A DNA stretch of 64,000 nucleotides from Burkholderia cenocepacia (GCF_900446215.1 NZ_UAQZ01000001.1:1-64000), one strand, 5' to 3'. Shown: positions 12,501-20,719, counted from the stretch's first letter. Notes: generated by a model from the letters alone, not told the origin. Numbers and translations are program-made.

Positions 12501-13242
12501 GCGCGGCTATCTCGGCCGTCCCGCGCTGACCGCCGAGCGGTTCGTACCCGATCCGTTCGTGCCGGGCGCCCGCATGTACCGCACCGGCGACCTCGCGCGC
12601 CGGCGCGCGGACGGCGCGCTCGACTACCTCGGCCGGGTCGACACGCAGGTGAAGCTGCGCGGCCAGCGGATCGAGCCGGGCGAGATCGAGGCGCTGCTGC
12701 GCGCGGCGCCGGGCGTCAACGATGCGGTCGTGATCGTGCGCGACGAGCAACTGATCGGCTATGTCGCCCGCGGCGAGGCCGGCCCGCTGGACCGTGCGGC
12801 GCTGCTCGACGCGCTGCGCGCGCAACTGCCGGCGTACATGGTGCCGTCGCAGCTGATCGAGCTCGACGCATTGCCGGTCACGCCGAACGGCAAGTGCGAT
12901 CGCCATGCGCTACCCGCGCCGGTGCGTGAAGCGGCCGACGCCGTCGAACTCGCGACCGACACCGAGCGCGCGCTCGCCGACATCTGGCAACGCGTGCTGC
13001 ACGTGGACGCGATCGGCCGCGACGGCGATTTCTTCCTGCTCGGCGGCCATTCGCTGCTCGCGACGCAGGCCCACGCGCAGGCCAACCTGCACTGGGGCCT
13101 GGCGCTGCCGCTGCGCACGCTGTTCGACACGCGCACGCTGGCGCGCTGCGCGGAAGCGATCGACGCGGCCTGCGCGGCACGCGGCGCGACCGATGCGGCG
13201 AGCGCGATCGACGCGCTGCTCGGCGAACTGGAAACCCAATAA
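3574..13242 (+). CDS. orbI: Ornibactin NRPS OrbI (A-T-C-A-T-E-C-A-T)
   Basis: This 3222-residue synthetase assembles the first three residues of ornibactin. Approximate markers: A1 core 'YTSGSTG' at 158, carrier Ser site at 552, condensation HHAITDG at 756, A2 core 1226, carrier LGGDS 1619, epimerase HHAIVDG with SWRIL at 1814, second condensation HHVLLDG 2290, A3 core 2769, last carrier LGGHS 3155. Ten-residue specificity codes read by alignment to PheA numbering are DAEAAGGISK (A1, resembling hydroxyornithine loaders), DLTKVGHVGK (A2, Asp) and DVWHVSLIDK (A3, Ser). The epimerase after the Asp module explains the D-hydroxyaspartate. There is no thioesterase, so the chain passes to OrbJ. ATG 3574 has GAAGGA 10 nt upstream. 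Confidence 0.95.
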   Translation: MTSFPTALHHRIRELARLAPDAPAIAVPFQNDLRLSRGALDARASQLARQLRAAGVGAEVRVGVCVERSGELFVALLAVLKAGGVFVPLDPRHPAARLDWIVQDAQLRHGIVDAAGRAALGTPFEHAFDATADASGVAQDHAFDDDTVAVHPRSAAYMIYTSGSTGTPKAVVVEHGPLAAHCDALAAALPIEAGDRLLHFASVNFDAAHECWLAPLAVGAGIVVAPPQPFAPDAAHALMVREAVNVAAFPPAYLREFAAVAARDGVPPALRVLAFGGEALPQQAFEFVRRTFPAVRLINGYGPTEAVISPMLWPVAPGEMPVLAADDAYASLPIGSVIGPRAARIDGAAADGVGELLLGGVCVARGYHGRPALTAERFVPDADGEPGARVYRTGDLARLRDDGAYDYLGRLDDQVQVRGVRVEPAEIAACLRSHPAVADAAVIAETANGPTRLIACVALRAAADDVALKAHVAAQLPAAWQPHRFVRCDTLPYTLNGKLDRAALRERIAAARDTTQAAGDAPRTPTERQIAGLWQTLLGLDVMPSRDDRFFALGADSLAAMQLHAAIRAAVRVNLRLDTLFADPVLAELADTVDRAERETGEPLATITARRAPAAVAAPYVDRAASLAQQRFWVLAQTRDASAAYHIAAHWTIDGVLDRDALQRALDHVIGRHEAWRTTLVDNDDGVVMQRIHAHLPVSIATVDLRDQPPAARDAHAARLAERDAAEPFDLARGPLLRATLVVLADDRHRLLLTAHHAITDGWSSRCAFDELSAAYCAYADGREPSLPDLPIQYADYADWQRDMLAGGEGERQLDYWRGALRDVPGPLALPVDRQPGATRTLQGARVSVRLPDAVAADVRQLARDAQATVFTVLLAALDAWLSRLTGETDVVVAVPVAHRQRPETRALLGLFLNTVALRVRVAPTLPFRALVDAARTAALDAVAHQDVPFERVVDAVKPPVKRGDEWLRVKFAQQFDARHDSVLPRATAVATPGPDLAARFDFALDFTDDANGIELVAAYATDCIDADTARAWLDSYAALVGAAAHAPQHTTAALPCDASAASRQPRDGRALRIEHADIVAAFARQAAAYPHRVALSDASTSLTFAELDDASNRIARALAQRGVAAEAAVVVCIERSTRFVVGLLGALKAGALAVLLDPAQPAARLAAAAADCGARWALVAEPAAWPAGIDAQPLDVDALAQDATLAHAAGVRVAPHPEQGAYLIYTSGSTGTPKGVVVSHGALADYVQGMLDELAFAPDASFAMVSTVAADLGHTTLFGALCAGRTLHLLPAACAFDPDLFADEMRRREVGVLKIVPSHLQALLDARVPADVLPRHALVTGGETLTWALVARLAALAPACRVINHYGPTEATVGALACDTASIAADARDPASGVPLGLPLPNARALVLDAFGACVPAGATGELYLGGPGVARGYLGRPAQTAERFVPDPFTPGARLYRTGDRVRLRTDGRLAFLGRIDDQVKIRGYRVEPGEVSAAVRAAGPIAQAETLAIEHDGRLRLATFVVMRDGAAFDEAAVRAALAAKLPDYMVPAQFVALARLPVTANGKIDRAALRELAAVPVVVASSDAPQGAVETVLADVWQAVLKAPKVGRDDNFFELGGDSILVLQVIARARKRGVRFTPKQLFDGPTVAELARVAKIDDTAVAAQPASAVPTATAAATASPAAAAILTPAQQRFFALDIPHRGHWNQSVSFDVRGAFDADAFARAFDAVLTHHDAFRQRFARGADGTWHASDAAKPYDALPFVEVAARDDADALARFDALQRRLDLGNGPLACACAARLPDGSTRLYLAIHHAIVDGVSWRILLDDLDSAYRAACERTPVRLSQPGLRADAWAARLARAATEPASPFAAEAAYWAGMAQGDDIVADHPDAAATNADASVVVQTIDAALTRAALTDAHAAYRTQAIELLGAALALALAGARGAASCRVELEGHGREALFDDADASRTIGWLTSHYPVTLPVAATARDTLCAVKDTLRAVPHKGLGFGVLAHYGDAATRAALAAVPRPRVTFNYLGQFDAPRDATLVPRFGGTGTERDPNGPLGNTLAIHAYLDTDGDGARTLKVHWVYGAPQFERATIDAFAERFAAALRELVDACASRVAHRGAGATPGDFPLAQAAGLTQGAIERAPLDWRTIDDVYPLSPMQQGILFHALFAPGHASYVNQLVATATALDADRLAAAFDASIARHDILRTSVMPDEAAPLQCVHRHARMPVEQLDWRTRGDTLDADFDAWLAADRTRGFDWREPPLMRLTLIRVTDDAWRVVWTRHHVLLDGWSTARLLADVLRDYRDPDAVSPFASRPALRYRDFIAWLGTRDRDADEHFWTGRLARLDAPTLIAERAADRAEAEMATWRATLDADTMTRVAQTARALKLTVNTLVQGAWALALQRMTHQPAVAFGATVAGRPDALADVDSVLGLFINTLPVITAPAPQQRAADWLHTLQRENAAAAEHAHTPLADIQRWARGSGGALFDTLVVFENYPVDESVRDADPRALALSGVRSIEATDFALTLVIESGAELTIDYGYDTARVDARQVETWHRAFACALDALARTPDARLGTLSIADEATRDALVRAQDTARIWPPGQRQPLHLQFVDAARATPDAIALEYADTHGRVQRATYRELDAATSRIAAALRRRGVRPDTPVALCVERSFDMVMALVGVLKAGAAYLPVDPDYPAERIAYLLRDARPAVAITQAHLREQVEAALGEGADTQLLTVADLLADEAGDVADETAAIDDAQLAYLIYTSGSTGKPKGAGNTHGALANRIAWMQHAYRLTRDDVVLHKTPFGFDVSVWEFVWPLAIGAKLAIAAPGDHRDPARLAAAIHAHGVTVLHFVPSMLAAFAAHLDDFSAAAQCDSVRLIVASGEALAPELVAKMARLLPNATLVNLYGPTEAAIDVSHWTCGPDDAQAVAVPIGHPIANLQLHVLDAAWQPVPAGATGELYLAGAGLARGYLGRPALTAERFVPDPFVPGARMYRTGDLARRRADGALDYLGRVDTQVKLRGQRIEPGEIEALLRAAPGVNDAVVIVRDEQLIGYVARGEAGPLDRAALLDALRAQLPAYMVPSQLIELDALPVTPNGKCDRHALPAPVREAADAVELATDTERALADIWQRVLHVDAIGRDGDFFLLGGHSLLATQAHAQANLHWGLALPLRTLFDTRTLARCAEAIDAACAARGATDAASAIDALLGELETQ

Positions 13243-13251
13243 GGACGACGG

Positions 13252-16200
13252 ATGACGAAGGTGCAACCCGACTGGCTCGCGCTCGCGACGCGTTTCGCGC
13301 AACTGCCCGACGCGCAGCGCGCGGTCTTCATCGACAAACTCGGCGCGGCCGGCATCGACTTTCGCGTGCTGCCGATCCCGCCGCGCACGCCGCGTACCGA
13401 CCGCGTGCCGGCGTCGTTCGCGCAGACGCGGCTGTGGCTGCACGCGCGGCTGATCGATGCGCCGGACGCGTATCACATCACCGAGCGCCTGGCGCTGACG
13501 GGCCCGCTCGACGTACATGCGCTGCGCCTCGCGTGCGACGCACTGATCGCGCGCCATGAAGCGCTGCGTACGACTTTCGACGAAGCGCAGGACGGCGTCG
13601 CGCAGACGATCCACGCACCGCTGCGCTGCCCGTGGCGCGAAACCGATCTCGAAGCGTTGCCGGACGCGCAACGCGTAGCGCGCGCGGAAGCCGTCGCGAC
13701 GGCCGACGAGGCCGAACCGTTCGATCTCGGCACGGCGCCGCTCGTGCGCGCGCATCTGGTGCGCTTCGACGCGACGCATCACTGGCTCGCGCTGACCGTC
13801 CATCACATCGTGTCGGACGGCTGGTCGTCGGGCGTGATGCTGTCCGAACTCGCCGCGTTCTATCGTGCGTATGCGTCGGGCGAACCGGTGCCGCTCGCGC
13901 CGTTGCCGATCCAGTATGCCGACTACGCGCTGTGGCAGCGCCGCTGGCTCGATGCCGGCGAGCGCGACCGTCAGCTCGCGTTCTGGCGCGAACGGCTCGA
14001 TCCGCAGCGCGGTGTGCTGACGCTGCCCGGCGCGAGCGCCCGGCCGGCCCGGCGCAGTGCGCGCGGCGCGCGTCATGTGTTTTCGCTCGACGCGCGCCTC
14101 GGCGCGCAGCTGCGCGCGTTCGCGGCCGCATCCGGCGCGACGCCGTTCGCGGTGCTGCTCGCCGCGCTCGATGCGCTGCTGGCGCGCGCGACCGGCGACG
14201 CGCGGATCTGCGTCGGCGTGCCGGCCGCGAACCGCGAGCGCGCGGAAGTCGCCGGCCTGATCGGCTTCTTCGTCAATACGCTGGCGATCGACGTCGACGT
14301 GCCCGCGCACGGCGATTTCTCGTCGCTGGTCGAACGCACGCAGCGCGCGCTCGTCGACGCGCAGATGCACCAGGACGTGCCGTTCGAACAGGTGGTCGAC
14401 GCGCTCGGCGTGCCGCGCAGCGCGAGCCACCATCCGCTGTTCCAGGTGATGGCCGCGTATGGCGAACGCCGCGCGCTGCCGGCGCTCGGCGCGGCGTCGG
14501 CCGCGTTGCTGCCGTCCGGCACGCCGTCCGCGAAGTTCGACCTGACGCTGTCCGTCGAAGCGACGCCGGACGGCACCTTCGACGCCGCCTTCATCTACGC
14601 GCTCGACCTGTTCGATGCGGACGCGATCGCACGGCTGGCCGCGCGCTTCGTCACGCTGCTGACCGATGCGCTCGCGCGTCCGAGCCTGCCGATCGGCGAT
14701 CTCGACTGGCTGCCGGCCGACGAACGTGCGCAGTTGTTCGCATGGAACGCGCCGGCCGGCGCGACCGATGCCGAGCCGTTCGTGCCGGTGCATGCACGCA
14801 TCGCCGCGCATGCGCACGCACGGCCCGACGCACGCGGCGTCGCCGACGTCGATCGCGCGTTGACGCGCGGCGAAGTCGATGCCCGCGCGGCGCGCCTCGC
14901 GCGCCATCTGGTGGCGGCCGGCGTGCGGCCCGAGATGCGCGTCGGCGTCGCGCTGCAGCGTTCGGTCGACCTGCTCGTCGCGCTGATCGCGGTGCTGAAG
15001 TCGGGCGCCGCGTTCGTGCCGCTCGATCCGGCGCATCCGCGCGAACGGCTCGCGCAGATCGTCGGCGACGCGAACATCGCGCACGTGCTGACCGACGGCG
15101 CGAGCGCCGCATCGTTGCCCGAATTGCCGGAACTGCGCGTGTGGCGCGCGGACGCAATCGATACGCTCGACGAAGCCGCGCACGTCGCGCTGCCGGACGT
15201 GCTGCCCGGCCATGCGGCATATGCGATCTACACGTCGGGTTCGACCGGCAAGCCGAAGGGCGTGATCGTCGACCACGCGTCGTTCGCCCTGCATTGCGCG
15301 GCGATCGCCGAGCGCTACGGCGCGGGCGAGAACGACGTGTTCCTGCTGTTTCAGTCGGTCAATTTCGACGGCGCGCACGAAGGCTGGTTTTCGCAATACA
15401 TGTCGGGCGCCGCGGTGTCGGTGACGGCCGACGTGCTGTGGCCGCCCGCGCAGACCTGCGCGATGATGATGCGCGACGGCGTGACGATGACCTACGTGCC
15501 GCCCGGCTGCGCGGCACAGCTCGCCGAATGGGCGCTCGCGCACGGCGCACCGCCGACGCTGCGTTCGCTGACCGTCGGCGGCGAGGCGACGTCGCGCGAG
15601 GCGTTCGCGATGCTGCGCCGCGCGCTGCCGAACGTGCGCGTGGTCAACGGTTACGGCCCGACCGAAACGGTCATCACGCCGACGCTGTGGATGTTCCGGC
15701 CCGGCGACGATCTCGCGAAACTCGGCGACGCCGCGTATCTGCCGATCGGCACGCTGGTCGGCGCGCGCACCGCGCACGTGCTCGACGCGCGGCTGCATCC
15801 GCTGCCGGTCGGCGTGATCGGCGAACTGTACCTGGGCGGCGAGGGCATCGGCGTCGCGCGCGGCTATCTCGATCGCCCGGCGCTGACGGCCGAGCGTTTC
15901 GTGCCCGATCCGTACGGCGCGCCGGGCGCGCGGCTGTACCGTACCGGCGACCTCGTGCGGCGCCGCGCGGACGGCGTGTTCGATTTCATCGGCCGCGTCG
16001 ATCACCAGGTGAAGCTGCGCGGCCTGCGCATCGAACTCGGCGAAATCGAAGCGCAGCTCGCCGCGCACGACGCGGTGCGCGAAGCCTGCGCGGTCGTGCA
16101 CGGGCAGGGCGCGCTCGCGCAGCTCGTCGCGTATGTCGAATTGACCGCGGAGGCGCAGGCGGCCGCGCAGCCGGTCGAAGCCGCGACGCTCGACGCGCAC

Positions 16201-18261
16201 CTGCGCCGCACGCTGCCCGATTACATGGTGCCCGCGCAACTGATCGTGCTCGATGCGCTGCCGCGCAACGCGAACAGCAAGGTCGACCGTGCGCGGCTGC
16301 CGGCGCCGGTGCGTGTCGAACGCACGTACGAGGCGCCGCACGACGGCGACGAAGCCGCGCTCGCGGCGATCTGGTGCGACGTGCTGAACCTGGAACGCGT
16401 CGGCCGCGGCGATCACTTCTTCGATCTCGGCGGCCATTCGCTCGCGGCCGTGCGTGTCGCGACGCGCGTGGCCGAACGGCTCGGCCGCGACGTGCCGGTG
16501 CGTGCGCTGTTCGAGGCGCCCGTGCTCGCGCAATACGCGCGGCAGGTGGCCGATGCGCCGCGCGCCGCGCATACCGGCGCCACGGCGCCAGGCGTCGCCG
16601 TGGTCAAACCGGACGCCCACGGCGTGTGGCCGCTATCGCCCGCGCAGCTCGGCCTGTGGTTCCTGTGGCGCGCGCAGCCGGACAGCGCCGCGTACAACAT
16701 TCCGGTTGCGTTGCGCGTGCGCGGGCCGCTCGATGTCGATGCGCTGCGCGCCGCGTTCGCGGAGGCGGCCGCCGGGCATCCGGCGCTGCGTGCACGGCTC
16801 GTCGTCCGCGACGGCGCGCTGCCGGGCCAGCGGATCGACGCAGACGTTGCCGTCGCGCTGCCGGTGATCGACCTGTCGACGCAAGCCGATGCACTGGCCC
16901 GCGCGGCCGCGCTGACCGATGAGGATGCGCTCGCGCCGTTCGACCTCGCGACCGATGCGCCGCTGTGGCGCGCCCGCGTGCTGCGGCTCGCGGCGGACGA
17001 TCACGTGCTGTCGGTGACGATCCACCACATCGTGTCGGATGGCGAATCGATCGAGCTATGGCTCGACGCGGTGCGCGCCCGCTATGTCGCCCGCGTGCAA
17101 GGCAGCGCCGTGCCGGCCGACGAAGCCGATCAGCCGGCCGTCCAACCGGCCGTCCAACTGGCCGTCCCGCTCGTGCTCCCCGCGCCGTGCCATCCGGCGC
17201 GTGTCGCGTACTGGCGCGATGCGCTCGCCGATCTGCCGTCGCGCGTGCTGCCACAGCGCGCCGACGCGCCGGCGGTGCCGCAATGGCGCGCGGCCCGCAT
17301 CGCGTTCGAATTCGATGCGCAGCTGATTCGCGCGGCACGCGACGCCGCGTCGGCCTCGCACGCGACGCTGCCGATGCTGCTGCACGCGGCGCTCAACACC
17401 GCGCTGTTCCGCGCGACGGGCGTGGCCGACCAGCCGGTCGGCGTGCTCGCGTCGACGCGCGAGCTCACCGGCGACGCGGCCCGCGCGGCGCTCGGCCTGT
17501 TCATCAACTCGGTCGTCGTGCGCACGCGGATCGACCCGGCCGCGCGCCGCGCGGACGTGCTCGCGCAGGTGCGCGACACGGCGCTCGCCGCGTATGCGCA
17601 TGCCGACGTGCCGTTCGCCGACGTCGTGGCCGCGCTGCGTGCGCCGCGCGCCGCGCAGGCCAATCCGCTGTTCCAGGTGATGTTCAACTACCTGCGCCCG
17701 ACCGGTGCCGCCGCACGCGACTGGGCCGGCCTGTCGCTGGCCGAATTCGACGACGTGCGCCATCGCGTCGTGTTCACGCTGGAGCTGGACGTCGTCGAGC
17801 ATCCGGACGGCCGCGTGAGCGCCGCGTTCTCGTATGCGGACGAACTGCTCGCGCGCGATTTCGTCGAGGCGCTCGTCGAGCTGTACCACGACGAAGTCGC
17901 GCGTTTCGCCGGCGCGTCGGAAGCGGCGCTCGGCGCGCCCGATGCCCGTGCAGCCGCGCAGGCTGCGTTCGGCGCCCACGCCAACGCGGTAACGCGGCCC
18001 GACGCCATGCCGTCGCATGCGGCCGCCGTGCTCGCCGCGCTGTGGTCTGACACGTTCGCGACGGCCGCCCCCGAGCCCAATGCGGATCTGTTCGAAGCCG
18101 GCGCGACGTCGTTCGACGTCGTGCGCTTCGTCGACGCGGCCGGCCGCGCCGGTCATGCGCTGACGGTCGCCGACGTGTTCGCGGCGCCGACGCTCGCGGC
18201 ACTCGGCGCGCGGCTCGACGCCCAGGCGGAAACGGGACAGGAGGCGCGCCATGCTGGCTGA
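13252..18261 (+). CDS. orbJ: Ornibactin NRPS OrbJ (C-A-T-C-T)
   Basis: This 1669-residue synthetase adds the fourth residue and finishes ornibactin. Order and rough positions: condensation HHIVSDG about 184, adenylation 'YTSGSTGKPKG' about 660, carrier LGGHS about 1059, second condensation HHIVSDG about 1258, and a short terminal carrier-like domain with its candidate Ser near 1621. The adenylation code reads DGEYTGGITK, the D-x-E-x-x-G-G-I-x-K pattern shared with OrbI A1, consistent with N5-formyl-N5-hydroxyornithine. No thioesterase is present; by established ornibactin structure the terminal condensation domain would release the peptide onto putrescine. ATG follows AAGGA and sits 9 nt after the orbI stop. 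Confidence 0.94.
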   Translation: MTKVQPDWLALATRFAQLPDAQRAVFIDKLGAAGIDFRVLPIPPRTPRTDRVPASFAQTRLWLHARLIDAPDAYHITERLALTGPLDVHALRLACDALIARHEALRTTFDEAQDGVAQTIHAPLRCPWRETDLEALPDAQRVARAEAVATADEAEPFDLGTAPLVRAHLVRFDATHHWLALTVHHIVSDGWSSGVMLSELAAFYRAYASGEPVPLAPLPIQYADYALWQRRWLDAGERDRQLAFWRERLDPQRGVLTLPGASARPARRSARGARHVFSLDARLGAQLRAFAAASGATPFAVLLAALDALLARATGDARICVGVPAANRERAEVAGLIGFFVNTLAIDVDVPAHGDFSSLVERTQRALVDAQMHQDVPFEQVVDALGVPRSASHHPLFQVMAAYGERRALPALGAASAALLPSGTPSAKFDLTLSVEATPDGTFDAAFIYALDLFDADAIARLAARFVTLLTDALARPSLPIGDLDWLPADERAQLFAWNAPAGATDAEPFVPVHARIAAHAHARPDARGVADVDRALTRGEVDARAARLARHLVAAGVRPEMRVGVALQRSVDLLVALIAVLKSGAAFVPLDPAHPRERLAQIVGDANIAHVLTDGASAASLPELPELRVWRADAIDTLDEAAHVALPDVLPGHAAYAIYTSGSTGKPKGVIVDHASFALHCAAIAERYGAGENDVFLLFQSVNFDGAHEGWFSQYMSGAAVSVTADVLWPPAQTCAMMMRDGVTMTYVPPGCAAQLAEWALAHGAPPTLRSLTVGGEATSREAFAMLRRALPNVRVVNGYGPTETVITPTLWMFRPGDDLAKLGDAAYLPIGTLVGARTAHVLDARLHPLPVGVIGELYLGGEGIGVARGYLDRPALTAERFVPDPYGAPGARLYRTGDLVRRRADGVFDFIGRVDHQVKLRGLRIELGEIEAQLAAHDAVREACAVVHGQGALAQLVAYVELTAEAQAAAQPVEAATLDAHLRRTLPDYMVPAQLIVLDALPRNANSKVDRARLPAPVRVERTYEAPHDGDEAALAAIWCDVLNLERVGRGDHFFDLGGHSLAAVRVATRVAERLGRDVPVRALFEAPVLAQYARQVADAPRAAHTGATAPGVAVVKPDAHGVWPLSPAQLGLWFLWRAQPDSAAYNIPVALRVRGPLDVDALRAAFAEAAAGHPALRARLVVRDGALPGQRIDADVAVALPVIDLSTQADALARAAALTDEDALAPFDLATDAPLWRARVLRLAADDHVLSVTIHHIVSDGESIELWLDAVRARYVARVQGSAVPADEADQPAVQPAVQLAVPLVLPAPCHPARVAYWRDALADLPSRVLPQRADAPAVPQWRAARIAFEFDAQLIRAARDAASASHATLPMLLHAALNTALFRATGVADQPVGVLASTRELTGDAARAALGLFINSVVVRTRIDPAARRADVLAQVRDTALAAYAHADVPFADVVAALRAPRAAQANPLFQVMFNYLRPTGAAARDWAGLSLAEFDDVRHRVVFTLELDVVEHPDGRVSAAFSYADELLARDFVEALVELYHDEVARFAGASEAALGAPDARAAAQAAFGAHANAVTRPDAMPSHAAAVLAALWSDTFATAAPEPNADLFEAGATSFDVVRFVDAAGRAGHALTVADVFAAPTLAALGARLDAQAETGQEARHAG

Positions 18262-19288
18262 AGTCCGTCCGGACGGATTCACGATGCTCGATACCTACCG
18301 CCTCGCATTCGCGGACGGCCTGTTTGCCGTGCGCGACGGCGCGGAAATCCGCGTCGCGCACGGCGACGGCATCGGCGCGCAGTTGCTGCGCGCGCAGCTC
18401 GGCGACGACGGCGCGCTGCGCCTCGTCGCCTACAACCATCGCGCGGCGCCGGCCGACCAGCGGCGGGCGCTGCTGGCCGCACTGGCCGCGGCGTTTTCGG
18501 ACCGCGCGTGCCACGCGGCGATCCGGCTCGACCCGGCCGCCTGGCCGGCAGTCGCGCTCGACGCGCTGCGTGCGAGCGGCGTGCTCGCCGACGGCGGCCG
18601 CTGCCTGCGCGATGGCTGGGCGCAACAGGCCGACCTGTGGCGCGTCGGTCTGCATTTGCCGTGCGCGACGCTGCCGACGATCACCGACGGCCGGCGTCAT
18701 CCGCGCCGGCCGCCCGCGCCGCGCGGCGAGGTCTACGCGCGCGACCTGCCGGCGCTCGGCGTGCGCTTCACGCTGCGCGGCTGGCAGCCGGCGGAGGACG
18801 CCGAGCGGCTCGCCCGCTGGTTCGACGAGCCGCGCGTGCGCGACGGCTGGCCGGGCGCACCGCCCGCGCAACGCGGCGCGGAAGACCGGCAGCCGCAGGA
18901 AGCCGATCCGCATGTGACGCCGCTGATCGGCTGTTTCGACGGCGAGCCGTTCGCGTATTTCGAGGCGTTCTGGCTGAAGGAGGACGCGCTCGGGCCGCAC
19001 GTCGCGGCGCGCGACTACGACCGCGGGCTGCGGATGCTGGTCGGCGAGTCGCGCTGGCGCGGCCCGCACCGCGTGGCCGGCTGGCTGCCGTGCGTCGTGC
19101 ATTACCTGTTTCTCGACGACCTGCGTACCGAAGCGGTCGGCTGTGCCGTGCCGGCCGGCCATACGCGGGTTGCCGACCATCTCGCGCGGCATGGCTTCGC
19201 GCGGCAGCGCCGTCTCGCGCTGGCCGACGCACAGCCGCTGTGGATGCGCACGCTGCGCGAGACGTTCTTCTCCGGCCGTCACGTCTGA
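18251..19288 (+). CDS. orbK: OrbK, siderophore acyltransferase-like protein
   Basis: This 345-residue protein carries the IucB/AlcB-type siderophore N-acyltransferase fold in its second half. Family-typical stretches are 'PLIGCFDGEPFAYFEAFW', 'KEDALGPH', 'DYDRGLRMLVGE' and the closing 'HGF...LRETFF' region. The N-terminal 150 residues are more variable. It is a paralogue of OrbL in the same operon, so one likely acylates hydroxyornithine and the other has a related or accessory role; the sequence does not decide which acyl group each uses. ATG 18251 lies inside the orbJ end (11-bp overlap) behind a strong AGGAGG at 18239-18244. Confidence 0.82.
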   Translation: MLAEVRPDGFTMLDTYRLAFADGLFAVRDGAEIRVAHGDGIGAQLLRAQLGDDGALRLVAYNHRAAPADQRRALLAALAAAFSDRACHAAIRLDPAAWPAVALDALRASGVLADGGRCLRDGWAQQADLWRVGLHLPCATLPTITDGRRHPRRPPAPRGEVYARDLPALGVRFTLRGWQPAEDAERLARWFDEPRVRDGWPGAPPAQRGAEDRQPQEADPHVTPLIGCFDGEPFAYFEAFWLKEDALGPHVAARDYDRGLRMLVGESRWRGPHRVAGWLPCVVHYLFLDDLRTEAVGCAVPAGHTRVADHLARHGFARQRRLALADAQPLWMRTLRETFFSGRHV

Positions 19289-19320
19289 CGGGCCGGATTC
19301 ACCGACAAGGGAGCTGAGAC

Positions 19321-20697
19321 ATGCAGAGAGAAACCGTATTCGACCTGATCGGCGTCGGCTTCGGGCCGTCGAATCTGGCGCTGGCCGTGCGCCTCGCGGA
19401 GCGCAGCGGCGCGCACACGCTCGCCCATTGCTTCGTCGAGCGTCAGCCGGCATTCGGCTGGCATCGCGGGATGCTGCTCGACGACTGCCGGATGCAGATC
19501 TCGTTTCTGAAGGATCTCGTCACGATGCGCGATCCGAAAAGCCGCTACACGTTCATCAACTACCTGTTCGAACGCGGCCGGCTGAACGAATTCGTCAACC
19601 TGAAGAACTTCTATCCGACCCGCGTCGAATTCCACGACTACCTGAGCTGGGTAGCCGACGCGTTCGACGATCGCGTCCACTACAGCGAGACGGTGCTGGG
19701 AATCGAGCCGGTGCGCGGCGACGGCGCGAGGATCGACGCGCTGCGCGTGCTGTCGCGCGACGCGGCCGGCCACGAGCGCCAGCGCGTCACGCGCGCGCTG
19801 TCGGTCGGCGTCGGCGGCACGCCGGCGATTCCCGATGCGTTCGCCGCGCTCGGCCGCGACCGCGTGATCCATTCGTCGTCGTACCTGACCGACATCGACC
19901 GGCTCGTCGCGTCGCCCGACGGCGAGCGCCGCCGCGTCGCGGTGATCGGCGCCGGGCAGAGCGCGGCCGAGGTGTTCATCGACCTCGCGCGCCGTTTCCC
20001 GCACGTCGACGCGAACCTCGTGATGCGCGCCGGCGCCCTGAAACCGGCCGACGACAGCCCGTTCGTCAACGAAATCTTCAGCCCCGAATTCACCGACGTC
20101 GTCTACGCGCAGCCGCAGGACGCGCGTCGCGCGCTGCTCGAGCGCTATCGCGACACGAACTACGCGGTGGTCGACCGGCCGCTGATCGAACAGATCTACG
20201 AAATGCTGTACCTGCAGCGCATCGACGGCACGCCGCGTCACGCGCTGCTCGCGAACAGCGCGATCGAGGCCGCGGTGCGCACCGCCGACGGTCGCATCGA
20301 GCTGACGCTGCGCGACCGGATGAGCGGCGCCACGCGCATCGAGCGCTTCGACGCGCTCGTGCTCGCGACCGGCTACCGCCGCGACACGCATTCGGCGCTG
20401 CTCGAAGGGCTCGCGCCGCACCTGGGCGATGCACTCACGCGCGGCGACGTGACGCGCGACTACCTGCTCGCGACGCCCGAGCACTTCGCGCCGCGCATCT
20501 ACCTGCAAGGCTGCTGCGAAGACAGCCACGGCCTGTCCGACACGCTGCTGTCGGTCCTGGCGCGCCGTGCGGACGAAATCTGCGCGTCGCTCGAAAACGG
20601 GATCGCGCCCGCGCACGATGAAGGCGTGGCCCGGGCCACGCACGAAAAACGACTGAATAACGGGGTGAGCGCAGGCCGGATGGCTTTCGCTCTTTGA
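19321..20697 (+). CDS. pvdA: L-ornithine N5-monooxygenase PvdA
   Basis: This FAD- and NADPH-dependent enzyme hydroxylates the side-chain amine of L-ornithine, the first committed step in making the hydroxamate ligands. At 458 residues it has normal family length. The N-terminal FAD site reads GVGFGPSNLAL (about 12-22), the NADPH site VIGAGQSAAEV lies near 208, and the late ATGY motif ('LVLATGYRRD') is present. ATG 19321 follows an AGGGAG site. It sits 32 nt after orbK and 22 nt before orbA, within the orbI operon. Its product feeds PvdF (formylation) and OrbL/OrbK (acylation) before loading on OrbI and OrbJ. Confidence 0.96.
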   Translation: MQRETVFDLIGVGFGPSNLALAVRLAERSGAHTLAHCFVERQPAFGWHRGMLLDDCRMQISFLKDLVTMRDPKSRYTFINYLFERGRLNEFVNLKNFYPTRVEFHDYLSWVADAFDDRVHYSETVLGIEPVRGDGARIDALRVLSRDAAGHERQRVTRALSVGVGGTPAIPDAFAALGRDRVIHSSSYLTDIDRLVASPDGERRRVAVIGAGQSAAEVFIDLARRFPHVDANLVMRAGALKPADDSPFVNEIFSPEFTDVVYAQPQDARRALLERYRDTNYAVVDRPLIEQIYEMLYLQRIDGTPRHALLANSAIEAAVRTADGRIELTLRDRMSGATRIERFDALVLATGYRRDTHSALLEGLAPHLGDALTRGDVTRDYLLATPEHFAPRIYLQGCCEDSHGLSDTLLSVLARRADEICASLENGIAPAHDEGVARATHEKRLNNGVSAGRMAFAL

Positions 20698-20719
20698 CAA
20701 AGGCGCGGTCGGAGACCGC

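Noticed and set aside
12910..16620. A 1236-residue open frame opposite orbI/orbJ
   Set aside because: Same antisense artefact; Arg/His-rich low-complexity translation and no ribosome site.
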